Counted from the stretch's first letter, positions 8,376 through 18,280 are shown. The stretch: 64,000 nt of DNA from CAWHOW01 sp963831005 (GCA_963831005.1 CAWHOW010000007.1:248001-312000); one strand, 5' to 3'. Program-made: numbers and translations. Notes: generated from the letters alone by a model not told the origin.

Positions 8376-10445
8376 ATGGGTGCGAAGAAAAGGTTTGTAG
8401 TAAGGGATATTAGTTGGTTATCGTTTAATGCAAGAGTATTGCAGGAAGCTGCTGATAAAAGTGTTCCTTTGAAGGAACGTATACGTTTTCTTGGTATTTT
8501 CTCCAATAACCTGGATGAATTTTTCAGGGTGAGAGTTGCTACTTTAACCCGAATGATGGAGTTCGAAAGTAAGTCTTTCTTAAGGATGCACATGGAGAAA
8601 AATCCTAAACGCATCATGGAGGACATATATCATATTGTGCTTTTGCAACAGTCCGAATTCAACAGGATATGGGCTGAGATAATTATTGAGATGAAACGCA
8701 ATAACGTTTATATCAAAACTGAAAAACAATTATCCTTAGCACAAAAGAAATTTGTACAGGAGTATTTTGATAACGAAGTGCGTAGTAACATCATTCCCCT
8801 GATGATAGAACGCATTCCCGAATTTCCCAACCTTCGCGATAAATCTATCTATCTTGCTGTTCAGATGACATCTGCAACCAATGCATATCTTCGCAAGTAT
8901 GCCATTATCGAAGTGCCTACAAGGGTGATGAGCCGCTTTATCCGGCTTCCTTCACCGCCAAATCAAACACATATTATTTTGCTTGAAGATATTATTCGCT
9001 TCAACCTGAAATATATTTTCGCCCACATGGATTTTGACCAATACAATGGCTGGGTATTTAAAGTTACAAGAGATGCCGAAATTGATTTGGATAATGATGT
9101 CAGCACTAATCTGATGCAGAAAATTGAAGCAGGTATCAAAAAGCGAAAACGCGGGAAAGCAGTACGTATGGTGTATGATAAAGAAATCGATCCCTTATTG
9201 CTCAACTACTTAATGCGACGATTGAAATTGTCGCTGAATGATAATATGATTCCCGGTAGTCGTATTCATAACTTCAGGGATTTTATGGACTTCCCAAATG
9301 TTTTTCCAAAGTATGTGTCACAGCGTAAAATATTCACTCATTCCGCATTCAGCGAATCATCAAGGGTAACAGATGTAGTTCTCAAAAAAGATGTGTTGTT
9401 AACATTTCCATATCATTCATTCGATTCACTGATTGATTTGCTTAGAGAAGCTGCTATGGATGATGATGTACAGAGTATCCAAATCGCGGCCTATCGTGTT
9501 GCACCCAGCTCCAAGGTAATGAATGCCCTTATTAATGCAGCACGAAATGGCAAGCGGGTAACTGTAATGCTTGAAATCAGGGCAAGGTTTGATGAAGAAG
9601 CTAATCTTGGATGGAAAACAATACTGGAAGAAGAAGGAGTTAAGGTTCTTATTGGGATTCCTGATATGAAAGTGCATGCTAAGGTTTGTGTTATAGTTAA
9701 AACTGTCGGCAACAGAAAGAAAAAATATGGATTTGTGAGCACAGGCAATTTGAATGAACGTACTGCCAAAACCTATACTGATTTTTGTTTGTTAACAGCC
9801 AATACAGCCGTTATGGCTGATATTGAACGCATCTTTAGATACCTTGAGAAACCATTTGAAAATGAAACTACTATTGATAAATGCAGCACCTTGATACTTT
9901 GTCCGAATAGCCTTCGAAATGAAATGTCAGAGCTTATTGATTTCGAGATAAAGCAGGCAAAGAAAGGAAAGTATGCCAGCATTGTATTAAAAATGAACTC
10001 TCTCTCAGATGAGTTTTTAATTGAGCAATTGTTCAATGCAGCCAAGCAGGGAGTAAAGATCAAACTCATTATCCGTGGCATATTTTGCATGCTCACCGAC
10101 CTGCCTAAACTCAGGGAGAATATACAAGCCATAAGCATCGTGGATGAATACCTGGAACATGCGCGGGTGTTTATGTTTCATCATGGAGGCAAGGAAAAAA
10201 TATTCATTTCGTCAGCCGACTGGATGGTGAGGAATTTGGATCACCGGGTAGAAGCAACTTGCCCTATCAATAATGTGAAATTAAAAAAAGAACTGAAAGA
10301 TATACTTAACCTGCAATGGCTCGACAATGTGAAAGCCCGTGTGCTTGATGACCAGTTAAGTAATAAATACAAACCAAATAATGAGAAAAAGCTTCGTTCA
10401 CAGGTTGAGATAATGAAGTATCTTGTAGAGAAAAAATATGTTTAA
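8376..10445 (+). CDS. ppk1: Polyphosphate kinase 1
   Basis: 689 aa, the normal length. The four-domain PPK1 pattern is intact: N-terminal RDISWLSFNARVLQEA, EFFRVRVATL, then the two phospholipase-D-like catalytic halves. The autophosphorylated histidine is His434 (MKVHAKV), equal to His435 of E. coli Ppk. A second conserved histidine is His595 (EHARVFMF), followed by FISSADWMVRNLDHRVE. The enzyme reversibly polymerises the gamma phosphate of ATP into polyphosphate. The exopolyphosphatase follows 45 bases downstream, giving a synthesis and breakdown pair. Confidence 0.97.
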   Translation: MGAKKRFVVRDISWLSFNARVLQEAADKSVPLKERIRFLGIFSNNLDEFFRVRVATLTRMMEFESKSFLRMHMEKNPKRIMEDIYHIVLLQQSEFNRIWAEIIIEMKRNNVYIKTEKQLSLAQKKFVQEYFDNEVRSNIIPLMIERIPEFPNLRDKSIYLAVQMTSATNAYLRKYAIIEVPTRVMSRFIRLPSPPNQTHIILLEDIIRFNLKYIFAHMDFDQYNGWVFKVTRDAEIDLDNDVSTNLMQKIEAGIKKRKRGKAVRMVYDKEIDPLLLNYLMRRLKLSLNDNMIPGSRIHNFRDFMDFPNVFPKYVSQRKIFTHSAFSESSRVTDVVLKKDVLLTFPYHSFDSLIDLLREAAMDDDVQSIQIAAYRVAPSSKVMNALINAARNGKRVTVMLEIRARFDEEANLGWKTILEEEGVKVLIGIPDMKVHAKVCVIVKTVGNRKKKYGFVSTGNLNERTAKTYTDFCLLTANTAVMADIERIFRYLEKPFENETTIDKCSTLILCPNSLRNEMSELIDFEIKQAKKGKYASIVLKMNSLSDEFLIEQLFNAAKQGVKIKLIIRGIFCMLTDLPKLRENIQAISIVDEYLEHARVFMFHHGGKEKIFISSADWMVRNLDHRVEATCPINNVKLKKELKDILNLQWLDNVKARVLDDQLSNKYKPNNEKKLRSQVEIMKYLVEKKYV

Positions 10446-10490
10446 ATTCGACGATTACAATATCTATAATATTTTTAGAATACACTGATT

Positions 10491-11414
10491 ATGTTTAGCG
10501 ACTCACCAAATATGCGATTAGCAGCAATTGACATTGGCAGCAATGCAGCACGCATTATGATATGTTATGTACTTGAGACCAAGAACGGAAATCCGGAATT
10601 TATCAAGTTGAATTTTGTAAGAGTGCCTTTACGCCTCGGGTTCGATGTGTTTGATAATGGTTATATCTCACCAAAAAAAGAAAAGGATATTATAGATGCA
10701 ATGAATAGCTACAAATACCTTATGAAAGTGCATAATGTGCATCACTTTGTAGCATGTGCCACTTCTGCCATGAGGGATGCCCTGAATTCGGAAGAGATAA
10801 TTGCACGTGTTAAGAAATCAACAGGTATTGATATCAGAGTTATCAGTGGGAAGGAAGAGGCTGCATCTATTTTCGAGAATCATATTGAGAAGTTTCTCGA
10901 TAAAGAACATTCTTATCTTTATATTGATGTTGGCGGCGGAAGCACAGAGCTTACCTTATTCGATAACAACGAACCACTGTTTGAAGAATCATTTGATGTT
11001 GGCACAGTGAGGATGCTGAAGAATAAAGTGGAAGATAAAGAGTGGCAAAGACTCAAAGAGTTTGTGAAAATGTCAACAAGTGGTTATAAAAACCTTGTTG
11101 GGATTGGTTCAGGTGGTAATATCAATAAGATTTCCAACTTGTCAAAGCTCAAAGAAGGTAAGCCTCTTACAAGTGAGATATTGAAAGATTATTATGATAC
11201 CCTTGTAAAAATGACCGTGGAAGAAAGGATGATAAAATATAGTTTGCGCGAAGACAGGGCTGATGTTATGATACCTGCTTTGCAAATATACAGCAGCGTG
11301 ATGCGGTGGGCGAATATTAATGATATATATGTTCCCAAGTTCGGGCTGGTTGATGGATTAATCAGAAGTTTATATTGTCAGCTAGTTAGTGCCGCAATTA
11401 ATAAATTAAATTAA
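10491..11414 (+). CDS. ppx: Exopolyphosphatase, Ppx/GppA family (short form)
   Basis: 307 aa. LAAIDIGSNAARIMI is the N-terminal phosphate loop of the actin-like ASKHA fold, and YIDVGGGSTELTLFD is the second loop. GIGSGGNINKIS is the third conserved glycine segment. The protein has only the two ASKHA subdomains; the C-terminal HD domain of the long E. coli type is absent, as is usual for short Ppx proteins. It removes terminal phosphate from polyphosphate or pppGpp. Met8 (10512) is an alternative start. It is in one run with parA and ppk1. Confidence 0.93.
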   Translation: MFSDSPNMRLAAIDIGSNAARIMICYVLETKNGNPEFIKLNFVRVPLRLGFDVFDNGYISPKKEKDIIDAMNSYKYLMKVHNVHHFVACATSAMRDALNSEEIIARVKKSTGIDIRVISGKEEAASIFENHIEKFLDKEHSYLYIDVGGGSTELTLFDNNEPLFEESFDVGTVRMLKNKVEDKEWQRLKEFVKMSTSGYKNLVGIGSGGNINKISNLSKLKEGKPLTSEILKDYYDTLVKMTVEERMIKYSLREDRADVMIPALQIYSSVMRWANINDIYVPKFGLVDGLIRSLYCQLVSAAINKLN

Positions 11415-11453
11415 AATAAATATAGGATTCCTAATCAAAAACCAAAACATCTT

Positions 11454-11825
11454 ATGAAAAACAAAGTGAAAATTAAATGGCTTAAAAAAGTACAAGCTCA
11501 TGATTATCCTGCTGCATATTCGTATTTAGGATTGATTTATAGCGGACCTGCATCCGTTGAATTGATCAAGAAACTGAAAGCTGCCGCTATATCGGAGTTT
11601 AAGGCAAAAGATATTTTCAGGGCTTCAGGTTTATCTCTTCTTGGTATCAGCAATTCGCATGTGGATAAAGACAGGAAAAAAATTAAACATGGTGTTGCCC
11701 TTTCACCGCTATTACTTGTAAGAGATACTGCTAATGGCAAAGTTGTTATTGCCGATGGTTACCACAGGATGTGTGCTGTATATTCTTTTGATGAAGATGC
11801 CGTCATTCCCTGTAAGATTGCCTGA
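11454..11825 (+). CDS. ParB-like fold protein of unknown function
   Basis: 123 aa. The C-terminal half, ALSPLLLVRD...KVVIADGYHRMCAVYSFDEDAVIPCKIA, matches the pattern of ParB/sulfiredoxin-like small proteins, where a G-(H/Y)-H-R motif binds nucleotide. No DNA-binding domain is present. It is 39 bases after ppx on the same strand and converges with the next gene 19 bases away. The function is unknown; the name rests on the ADGYHR motif only. Confidence 0.65.
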   Translation: MKNKVKIKWLKKVQAHDYPAAYSYLGLIYSGPASVELIKKLKAAAISEFKAKDIFRASGLSLLGISNSHVDKDRKKIKHGVALSPLLLVRDTANGKVVIADGYHRMCAVYSFDEDAVIPCKIA

Positions 11826-11844
11826 TGTATACTAGAGTGGCATC

Positions 11845-12384
11845 TTAGTTTTCCCAGTAATTTAATTTTTCAGTTGAGTGTTCATTTTGCAACTGGATAA
11901 AATACCAGCCAAGAGCGCATAACATCATTGTTTCTGGCATTTGTAAGAATTTATGGTTCACGATTGATTTACCTCTGTATGGCGAATCTTGCTTCATCTC
12001 GAATTCTAAAACCGTTTCATTTGTGTGTATATCAGCCCACATCCATGCATTCTGCTTAACACAATCTTTGTAAAAGACCACATTCAGGTCTTTCTTTAAA
12101 ACCGATATGGCATTCGAATAACTGATATGCTTATTGGTTATAAGGAAAGGATTGCTTGTTTCCGGGTCATTCACCGAAATATACGAAACTTCCACTCCTT
12201 TGTTTTTGCGTTCAATGATCCATACTTCGTTGTTTATTATCAACCCTGCCTGCTCATTCTTGTCTTTCAGGAAAAATAATTTCCCTATGTAATCGTCCCC
12301 TGTAGAAAAGCATATCTCCGTTGAGTTTTCTTTTCTTAAAACATTTACGTGAATGTAGCTGTCAGTTAATATTAGTTGTTTCAT
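11845..12384 (-). CDS. Unknown protein, 179 aa
   Basis: No family is recognised with confidence. The sequence is rich in beta-type residues, starts MKQLILTDSYIHVNVL, and has no signal peptide or membrane span. The segments IGKLFFLKDKNEQAGLIINNEVWIIE... and ENSTEICF suggest a compact beta fold, perhaps of the Tubby/LURP-one type, but this is a weak guess. It stands alone, about 110 bases after the GH13 gene on the same strand, and converges with the ParB-like gene. Confidence 0.7.
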   Translation of the reverse strand: MKQLILTDSYIHVNVLRKENSTEICFSTGDDYIGKLFFLKDKNEQAGLIINNEVWIIERKNKGVEVSYISVNDPETSNPFLITNKHISYSNAISVLKKDLNVVFYKDCVKQNAWMWADIHTNETVLEFEMKQDSPYRGKSIVNHKFLQMPETMMLCALGWYFIQLQNEHSTEKLNYWEN

Positions 12385-12493
12385 AAACTTCTTTTTAAAT
12401 TACAGTTCAAAAATAAAGGAGTGATGTTAACTGAACTTTTCCAATTCGTTATTAAATCATTAAGAAAGCAGAGTCTTTCTTTTGCTGGTTAGT

Positions 12494-14113
12494 CTAATTA
12501 CAAGACGGTTTTCTATTTAATACTATCGCTTCAAAAGGGAATAATTTCACATTAACCAGATGTACGCTTTCCGCATTCTGCCTGTGCGTAGAAAACAAAA
12601 CATGCCATTCGGAAGTATTATTTAGTTGGGTTTTCTTGTTCCTTGCAGTGAAGTTAAGGATAACAATTATTTTCTCATCATCATGCACTCTTGCATAAGC
12701 AATAACACCTTTTTTGCCATATAGTAAAGGTTCCCATTCGCCCGCATTCAATGGCTTAAATTCTTTCCTTAACTTGATAAGGGTTTTGTAAATATTGAAT
12801 AATGAATCTTTATCTTCCTTTTGCCTTTCAATATTCGTGGTAGTATAACCGCTGTTAATAGGCAGCCAGGGTAATCCATTGGTAAATCCTGCATTTTGCT
12901 TGTCGTTCCATTGCATGGGCGTGCGTGCCATATCCCTTCCCTTATAAAAAGGCCAGAAACGTTTACCTATAGGGTCTTGTAGCTGAGACTTTGCAATCGC
13001 TGAGTTCTTCATTCCGATCTCTTCACCATAATAAATGAAAGGGGTGCCTTTTAACGTGAGCAACAAAACAGCAGCCACTTTTGCTTTTTCTCTTTTATGA
13101 AACCCAACCCCAAACCTGTTATAACTGCGGCACAGATCATGATTTGATAAAACCAAACTTGGCCATCCTTTATCGGGGATATGTTCATACCAGTTCCTAA
13201 TGCAATTATAATAACGGCGTGCATTCCACCAGCGAAATATAATGGAGAAATCGAATGTCAGATCCAGCATATCATTTCCCTTACCCAAATAACTTGACGA
13301 AATTACAGGATTCCCGGGCGGGAGCATATATATTTCGCCTATGCTTACTTTGTTCTCGTATTTGTCGAAAAGCTTGCGCATCATCCTTATCACTGTGTAT
13401 GAATAAGGCTGGTTACGGGTTGACCATTTATCCTTGTACTTGAAAATGCCGAACAATGCCGGATTGTTTCTCAAATTGGCATGCTTCACTATCATGTTTA
13501 TTGCATCGAACCTGAAACCGTCAATACCCATTTTAAGCCAGAATTCCATTATATCGAAAAAAGCTTTGCGCATGTATTTGTTGCGCCAATTAAGGTCGGG
13601 TTGCTCTTTAAGAAATGTGTGAAGATAATATTGCTTCGTAGTTTTATCATACTCCCAGGCGCTTCCGCCAAGAGCCGATTTCCAATTGTTGGGCCTACTT
13701 CTTTTCTTAGGATTATGCCATATATACCAGTCACGTTTTGGATTATTATATCTCGACGATTTCGATTCTAAAAACCAGGGATGAAGGTGAGAGGTGTGAT
13801 TCATTATCATATCCATTATCACGCGTATTCCCCTTGAATGTGCTTCCTGCAACAGCTTTTTGAAATCATTCATGGTCCCGAAAACAGTATCTATATCGCA
13901 GTAATCAGACACATCATAACCAAAATCAATCATAGGTGAAGTATATACCGGCGACAGCCATATAGCATCAACACCAAGCTCTGATAAGTAATCAAGTTTT
14001 TTTATAATGCCTGGAATATCTCCTTTACCATCATCATTCGAATCGTAAAAGCTTAAAGGGTAAATATGGTAAATAACACTATGCTTCCACCACATATCTT
14101 TTCCGTTATTCAT
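12494..14113 (-). CDS. GH13 alpha-glucosidase (oligo-1,6-glucosidase type)
   Basis: 539 aa, a full-length GH13 enzyme. The (beta/alpha)8 barrel carries the nucleophile Asp203 (DGFRFDAIN), acid/base Glu260 (SIGEIYM) and transition-state Asp326 (LSNHDLCRS). Other conserved regions are DAIWLSPVYTSP and MDMIMNHTS. Close relatives split alpha-1,4- or 1,6-glucosidic bonds in small oligosaccharides; some isomerise maltose to trehalose. No signal peptide is seen, so it acts in the cytoplasm. It follows the PHP-glycosyltransferase gene with about 110 bases between, same strand, suggesting joint work on a glucan or disaccharide. Confidence 0.93.
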   Translation of the reverse strand: MNNGKDMWWKHSVIYHIYPLSFYDSNDDGKGDIPGIIKKLDYLSELGVDAIWLSPVYTSPMIDFGYDVSDYCDIDTVFGTMNDFKKLLQEAHSRGIRVIMDMIMNHTSHLHPWFLESKSSRYNNPKRDWYIWHNPKKRSRPNNWKSALGGSAWEYDKTTKQYYLHTFLKEQPDLNWRNKYMRKAFFDIMEFWLKMGIDGFRFDAINMIVKHANLRNNPALFGIFKYKDKWSTRNQPYSYTVIRMMRKLFDKYENKVSIGEIYMLPPGNPVISSSYLGKGNDMLDLTFDFSIIFRWWNARRYYNCIRNWYEHIPDKGWPSLVLSNHDLCRSYNRFGVGFHKREKAKVAAVLLLTLKGTPFIYYGEEIGMKNSAIAKSQLQDPIGKRFWPFYKGRDMARTPMQWNDKQNAGFTNGLPWLPINSGYTTTNIERQKEDKDSLFNIYKTLIKLRKEFKPLNAGEWEPLLYGKKGVIAYARVHDDEKIIVILNFTARNKKTQLNNTSEWHVLFSTHRQNAESVHLVNVKLFPFEAIVLNRKPSCN

Positions 14114-14224
14114 AATTTGTAAATGGAGAAAGTAAATGGAAGACGAAAGAAGATGAATTTATTAATATAAAGGCAAGGCGGGCAAACATTCATTTTGTCA
14201 GTATTCATGTCTTTTGTTGAATGT

Positions 14225-16936
14225 CTATCTGAATTTTATTCCGTATTTAACATTTTCAGTGAACTCAGCCAATTCAACATCTTGTAAAAACTGATTCATT
14301 ATCTTATCCTTATCATAGTCTTTTGCTCTTTTAAGTGCAGCTCCCCTGAATGATTTTTGCAATTTGGCATCACTAAAGAATGAAATTATTTTTTCGCACA
14401 TTTCACTCTTGTTAGAAACGATGAATCCGCATTTACCATCCTGAATAATATCTTTAGGCCCTTTGGTCTTATAAGCAACAACAGGCAATCCACAACTAAG
14501 GGATTCCAACACCACGCAACTGAAAGTATCGAACTTTGAAGGCATTATAAGCAGGTCTGCTGCTGAATAAACAGATGGCAGATCCTCGTGATTTACCCAA
14601 CCCATAAATTTTGCATCAGGCAATGCTTTGCGCAGGTCACTTTCAGCAGGGCCTGTTCCGGCAATCACAATTTTTATGTCAGGAACGTATGTCTGTAATT
14701 TAAAATATATATCAGGCAGCTCCATTACTCCTTTTTCGTGACTTATTCTCCCTGCATATAATAAAACAGGCGAGTTATCTTCTATGTCAAAAATCTTTGA
14801 TTTATCAGTATGCTTATGAATAAAAATATCATCTGCCCAGTGAGCCGTGAGATGTACCCTTGAATTATCAAAACCCATTTCTCTTCCTATGAGCCATTTT
14901 TGTTGATCTGTATTTAAAACAAACAGGCTGTCGAAGTTTTTATAATATGCTCTGAGCAGCCTCCTGAAACGGTTCTGGTTTGCATGATCGATATTGAGAA
15001 CTTTTTTTACAAAAACTATCCAGTCGGTATGAATAAAAAAATGCGCTTTAACGCTAAAAGCATTTTTAAGGTAAATAGCTGCTAGTCCCATTATTCCTTC
15101 GGTAGAACATATTACGCGGTCGTAACTTCCTTCCTGGAATATCCTGTGTAATTCCATAAAGTTTGGAATACGTATAGGTTGTTCTTCATAAATTGGAAGG
15201 CTGAACTCAGCAAGGGGTTTCATAATAATAAGGTTATCGTCCGTCTGAAGTGTATTACTGCAAACTATTATATCTATTGGTAAATTGCGTTCTTTAATTT
15301 CCAGATGTATAGCTTTAAGGCTCATAGATACGCCATTGTTATCTTCAAAGGTGTCGGTAAGCCACAGCATTCTTTTAGGATGTTCAAGGCGGCCTATTTG
15401 TTTTGAAAATTCCTGTAGCAGTGGCCGGTCATTATACATCACTTTAGCGCTTGTATAATTGGCAGCGAGTATAAGCGATGAAGCAAGAAAGGGAAATGAA
15501 AGCCCGTCAAGGAAATCTGTAATATCAGGGTTCCTTATCCTTTTGCTTTTATTCTTTTTCTTATCGCTTTCATTCGTTATATAAGACCTGATGTCGCTGG
15601 GCATTTCAAGCTTTCCCAGTATTTCCGATAGATTGATATTTGATAGTGTACCTTCTGATTTAAGTTTGTTTATTTTCTTCAGAAGCCTGCCGTAAAGTAT
15701 ATTGTTTAATTTGTTGTTGATGGAATAAATAGAATTATTATAACCCTCCTCAATACTTTGTGTCCCATTTTTTCTTGTTTCTGCAATAGCTATGGCATCA
15801 TCGAAAACCGGTTTGTAAACTCGCGACACTAGAAGTCTTTGTCCAAACCCCGGTGCTTTACCTGCAAAGCAGTTATGAAACAATTCCACGAAATTCATAG
15901 TAACTTTATGTCGTTGTAGCTCGGCAAAAGCATTGGAAACAAGCAGGGCAATTAGCTTATCCTTTGTAGTTCCTTTATGCAGAAGTATGCGAAGCAATCC
16001 GGGGTCTTTACTAAATAGAGCAATCTGGCAGAAATAATCGAGAAAGGCTATCATCAGTTTCTCGCTGTTCTGATGCGAACCGTATGGCGCCATGTTCCCG
16101 TTCCTTATAGCTTCAAGCGCCAGTTGAGATGGGTTTTCCTTTTTCAGCCTGTTTGCCAGATCGGGAACATGAAGATTAGTACCCGTTGAACCCACAAATA
16201 TTCCCATGTGGCAGTCTGAGCCCCCTGAGATATTCTTCCTGTATGGGTCGCGACAATATTTATCAGGACTGATACCCGTTTCCTTTGCTATTTCATCAAT
16301 CTTTTCAGGAGTTAAACTTTCAAGCCAGGCTTTAACCAGCATATTTTGCCAGGTGTCGCGCTGTCCGTTAAGAGTTTCAAAGTTCTCAAAAACCAGCGCC
16401 ATTTTATTGAAGAAATCAAGGGTAGGCGCTTTATCTGCACTATAATGATAGAGAGGATGCGCCCAGATAACAGGTATATTGCTTTCTACCGTATATTCGC
16501 GGAAAGCATAGATGTTTTTCCTTAGTTTATTAAGTTCCTTCTCTTGCTTTTCGTTGAAGCCATATGTCAGTACATGTATCCCTATACTAAAATCGGGCAC
16601 CATGCAACTAAACTCAGCGCCTACAAGAACATCAACACCTTTATCAAGAAGTTCAAAACATGAACGCGCATTGTTATGATTGGTAATAGTTATTGCACTG
16701 CAATCATTTTTCTTCAGTGTTTCAATAAGACTGCTTGTTTTAAGCCATGTTTCGGGAACATTCATTATCCTTCCCAGCAGTTCATCAGGCACATCGCTGT
16801 TGTGATCGTGGCAGTGGAGGTCAACTTTTAATATTTCATTTTCAGGGAACCTGTTTTTTTGTTCTGACTGGAAGGTCGAAAGTTCGTGAATAAGTTCTTC
16901 CTGGAACGACCACCCGAAATCCTGATCATGTTTCAT
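14225..16936 (-). CDS. PHP phosphoesterase - GT4 glycosyltransferase fusion
   Basis: 903 aa in two parts. Residues about 35-290 form a PHP metal-dependent phosphoesterase domain: KVDLHCHDHNSD, ITITNHNN, GAEFSC, WAHPLYHY and GGSDCHMG supply the His/Asp/Glu metal ligands. A helical linker rich in Lys follows. Residues about 515-903 are a GT-B fold glycosyltransferase of family GT4: LLYAGRISHEKGV and TFSCVVLESLSCGLPVVAY, with Glu811 in the usual place. This could couple removal of phosphate from a sugar phosphate product with glycosyl transfer. It is cytoplasmic, and the substrate is unknown. A -7 box lies 27 bases ahead. Confidence 0.88.
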   Translation of the reverse strand: MKHDQDFGWSFQEELIHELSTFQSEQKNRFPENEILKVDLHCHDHNSDVPDELLGRIMNVPETWLKTSSLIETLKKNDCSAITITNHNNARSCFELLDKGVDVLVGAEFSCMVPDFSIGIHVLTYGFNEKQEKELNKLRKNIYAFREYTVESNIPVIWAHPLYHYSADKAPTLDFFNKMALVFENFETLNGQRDTWQNMLVKAWLESLTPEKIDEIAKETGISPDKYCRDPYRKNISGGSDCHMGIFVGSTGTNLHVPDLANRLKKENPSQLALEAIRNGNMAPYGSHQNSEKLMIAFLDYFCQIALFSKDPGLLRILLHKGTTKDKLIALLVSNAFAELQRHKVTMNFVELFHNCFAGKAPGFGQRLLVSRVYKPVFDDAIAIAETRKNGTQSIEEGYNNSIYSINNKLNNILYGRLLKKINKLKSEGTLSNINLSEILGKLEMPSDIRSYITNESDKKKNKSKRIRNPDITDFLDGLSFPFLASSLILAANYTSAKVMYNDRPLLQEFSKQIGRLEHPKRMLWLTDTFEDNNGVSMSLKAIHLEIKERNLPIDIIVCSNTLQTDDNLIIMKPLAEFSLPIYEEQPIRIPNFMELHRIFQEGSYDRVICSTEGIMGLAAIYLKNAFSVKAHFFIHTDWIVFVKKVLNIDHANQNRFRRLLRAYYKNFDSLFVLNTDQQKWLIGREMGFDNSRVHLTAHWADDIFIHKHTDKSKIFDIEDNSPVLLYAGRISHEKGVMELPDIYFKLQTYVPDIKIVIAGTGPAESDLRKALPDAKFMGWVNHEDLPSVYSAADLLIMPSKFDTFSCVVLESLSCGLPVVAYKTKGPKDIIQDGKCGFIVSNKSEMCEKIISFFSDAKLQKSFRGAALKRAKDYDKDKIMNQFLQDVELAEFTENVKYGIKFR

Positions 16937-16962
16937 GAAATAATTTTAAATTAATACTTGTG

Positions 16963-16970
16963 CAAAAGTA
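16963..16970 (-). promoter_or_regulatory. -7 promoter box for the PHP-GT4 gene
   Basis: CAAAAGTA on the plus strand is TACTTTTG on the minus strand, 27 bases ahead of the ATG at 16936. Confidence 0.5.
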
Positions 16971-17218
16971 TCTGTAATGCCCGTAATAATTGAGTAATGC
17001 ATATTATTTAATTGTTAAGTAATTGCTATATTATTGTAAAAAAACAATAACCATATTATTTAAAAAATGATATTCGAAAAGGTAGTTTCAATAATTTAAA
17101 ATACATACTGATAAATTAATATAAGCCCTGTAAACAATAACGAAAACATCACTTTTGCTTAACACCAATTACAGGGATGAAGCATAATTTTGACACAGAA
17201 AACCAAATACAAAAGATT

Positions 17219-18133
17219 ATGAAAAAAACTGTTTTATTATTAGCGCTAATGAGCTTGAATGCTTTTGCTCAGCAAATCATGAATAAAGCTCAGTTTCATC
17301 CATGTTCAACCATAACTAAAAAAGAGGCTACACAACTAGGCGACTGGAATAAACCGCTTCCTACCGGTCTTACAGGTAGAGTGCTTTATGTATCCGCAAC
17401 CGACGACACCTTACTATTAGTTTCTTCTGAATACATATCTGCGAAAATTCTTATGTCTGTGTTTAATTCGAATACAGGTAAGTGGTCTGTTCCCGCACGG
17501 GCTGCATTTTATGATAAAGTTCAGGATAATGAATGTCATATTACCAAGAAAGGAAGAGAATTGTTCTTCTCTTTAAAAAGTAAGAACGGGGATTTAGACT
17601 TGTATTCCTTTTTATATAGCAATGGCGAATGCAGCAACCCATGCAGACTAAATGACAATATCAATACGGCATATAATGAGAAAAGTGCTTGCCTTTCGGA
17701 AGATGGTAATACTCTTTATTTTTCAAGCGACAGGAAAGGTGGCAAAGGGGGGTACGATATTTACAGATCGGAAAAAAGGAGCGATGGCGAATGGGGACCT
17801 GCACAAAATTTAGGTGGTAGTGTAAATACAAAGGCTGACGAGGATGCACCTTTTATACTTGCTGACGATGTAACACTTTATTTTAATTCAAAAGGATATG
17901 GATCTGCGGGTGGCTATAATATTTTCACCAGCACCATGAACGAAGATGGGGTATGGTCGTTGCCTGAAAGTGTTGGAAAGAATATAAATTCAGGCGCTGA
18001 CGAACAATATGCATATCTGACATCCGATGAAAAAATATTATACTTCTCGTCATTTACTAACGGACTGAATATTTTTGAGTACGTTATTTACCAACCTGAA
18101 TTTACTGAGAATAAAAGGCAGGCAGTATATTAG
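17219..18133 (+). CDS. PD40 beta-propeller protein, exported (paralog)
   Basis: 304 aa from the ATG at 17219, which gives the clean signal peptide MKKTVLLLALMSLNAFAQQ; an upstream ATG at 17177 would bury it. PD40 repeats: ACLSEDGNTLYFSSDRKGG followed by GGYDIYRSEKR, and PFILADDVTLYFNSKGYG followed by GGYNIFTSTMNEDG. It is the same length as, and collinear with, the PD40 protein at 6200-7114, so the two are paralogs. It ends without an OmpA domain. Probably periplasmic or outer-membrane associated; partner unknown. Confidence 0.85.
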   Translation: MKKTVLLLALMSLNAFAQQIMNKAQFHPCSTITKKEATQLGDWNKPLPTGLTGRVLYVSATDDTLLLVSSEYISAKILMSVFNSNTGKWSVPARAAFYDKVQDNECHITKKGRELFFSLKSKNGDLDLYSFLYSNGECSNPCRLNDNINTAYNEKSACLSEDGNTLYFSSDRKGGKGGYDIYRSEKRSDGEWGPAQNLGGSVNTKADEDAPFILADDVTLYFNSKGYGSAGGYNIFTSTMNEDGVWSLPESVGKNINSGADEQYAYLTSDEKILYFSSFTNGLNIFEYVIYQPEFTENKRQAVY

Positions 18134-18188
18134 AACAACATTAAAGAGAATGAAATTGAAATATTGAATTATTTTAAGAATAAGGTTA

Positions 18189-18280
18189 TGAAATAGCCAT
18201 GAGCAATATTGTTCACAATAACCGATATGATTATTCATGGCATATTCCATCTGACCTTAGAAAAACAAAAAAATAAACAG
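18189..18280 (+). promoter_or_regulatory. Hairpin-forming leader element, copy B
   Basis: Second copy of the element at 621-714. GCCATGAG (18196-18203) pairs with TTCATGGC (18234-18241), with one G-T pair, around a 30-base loop with GTTCACAA. From stem end to the ATG at 18281 there are 39 bases, as in copy A. In this copy the element can also be read as a 25-codon ORF starting inside the stem; copy A breaks that frame, which favours an RNA or DNA role. Confidence 0.55.

Noticed and set aside
16206..16445. Plus-strand ORF inside the PHP-GT4 gene
   Set aside because: Shadow of the PHP domain coding region.
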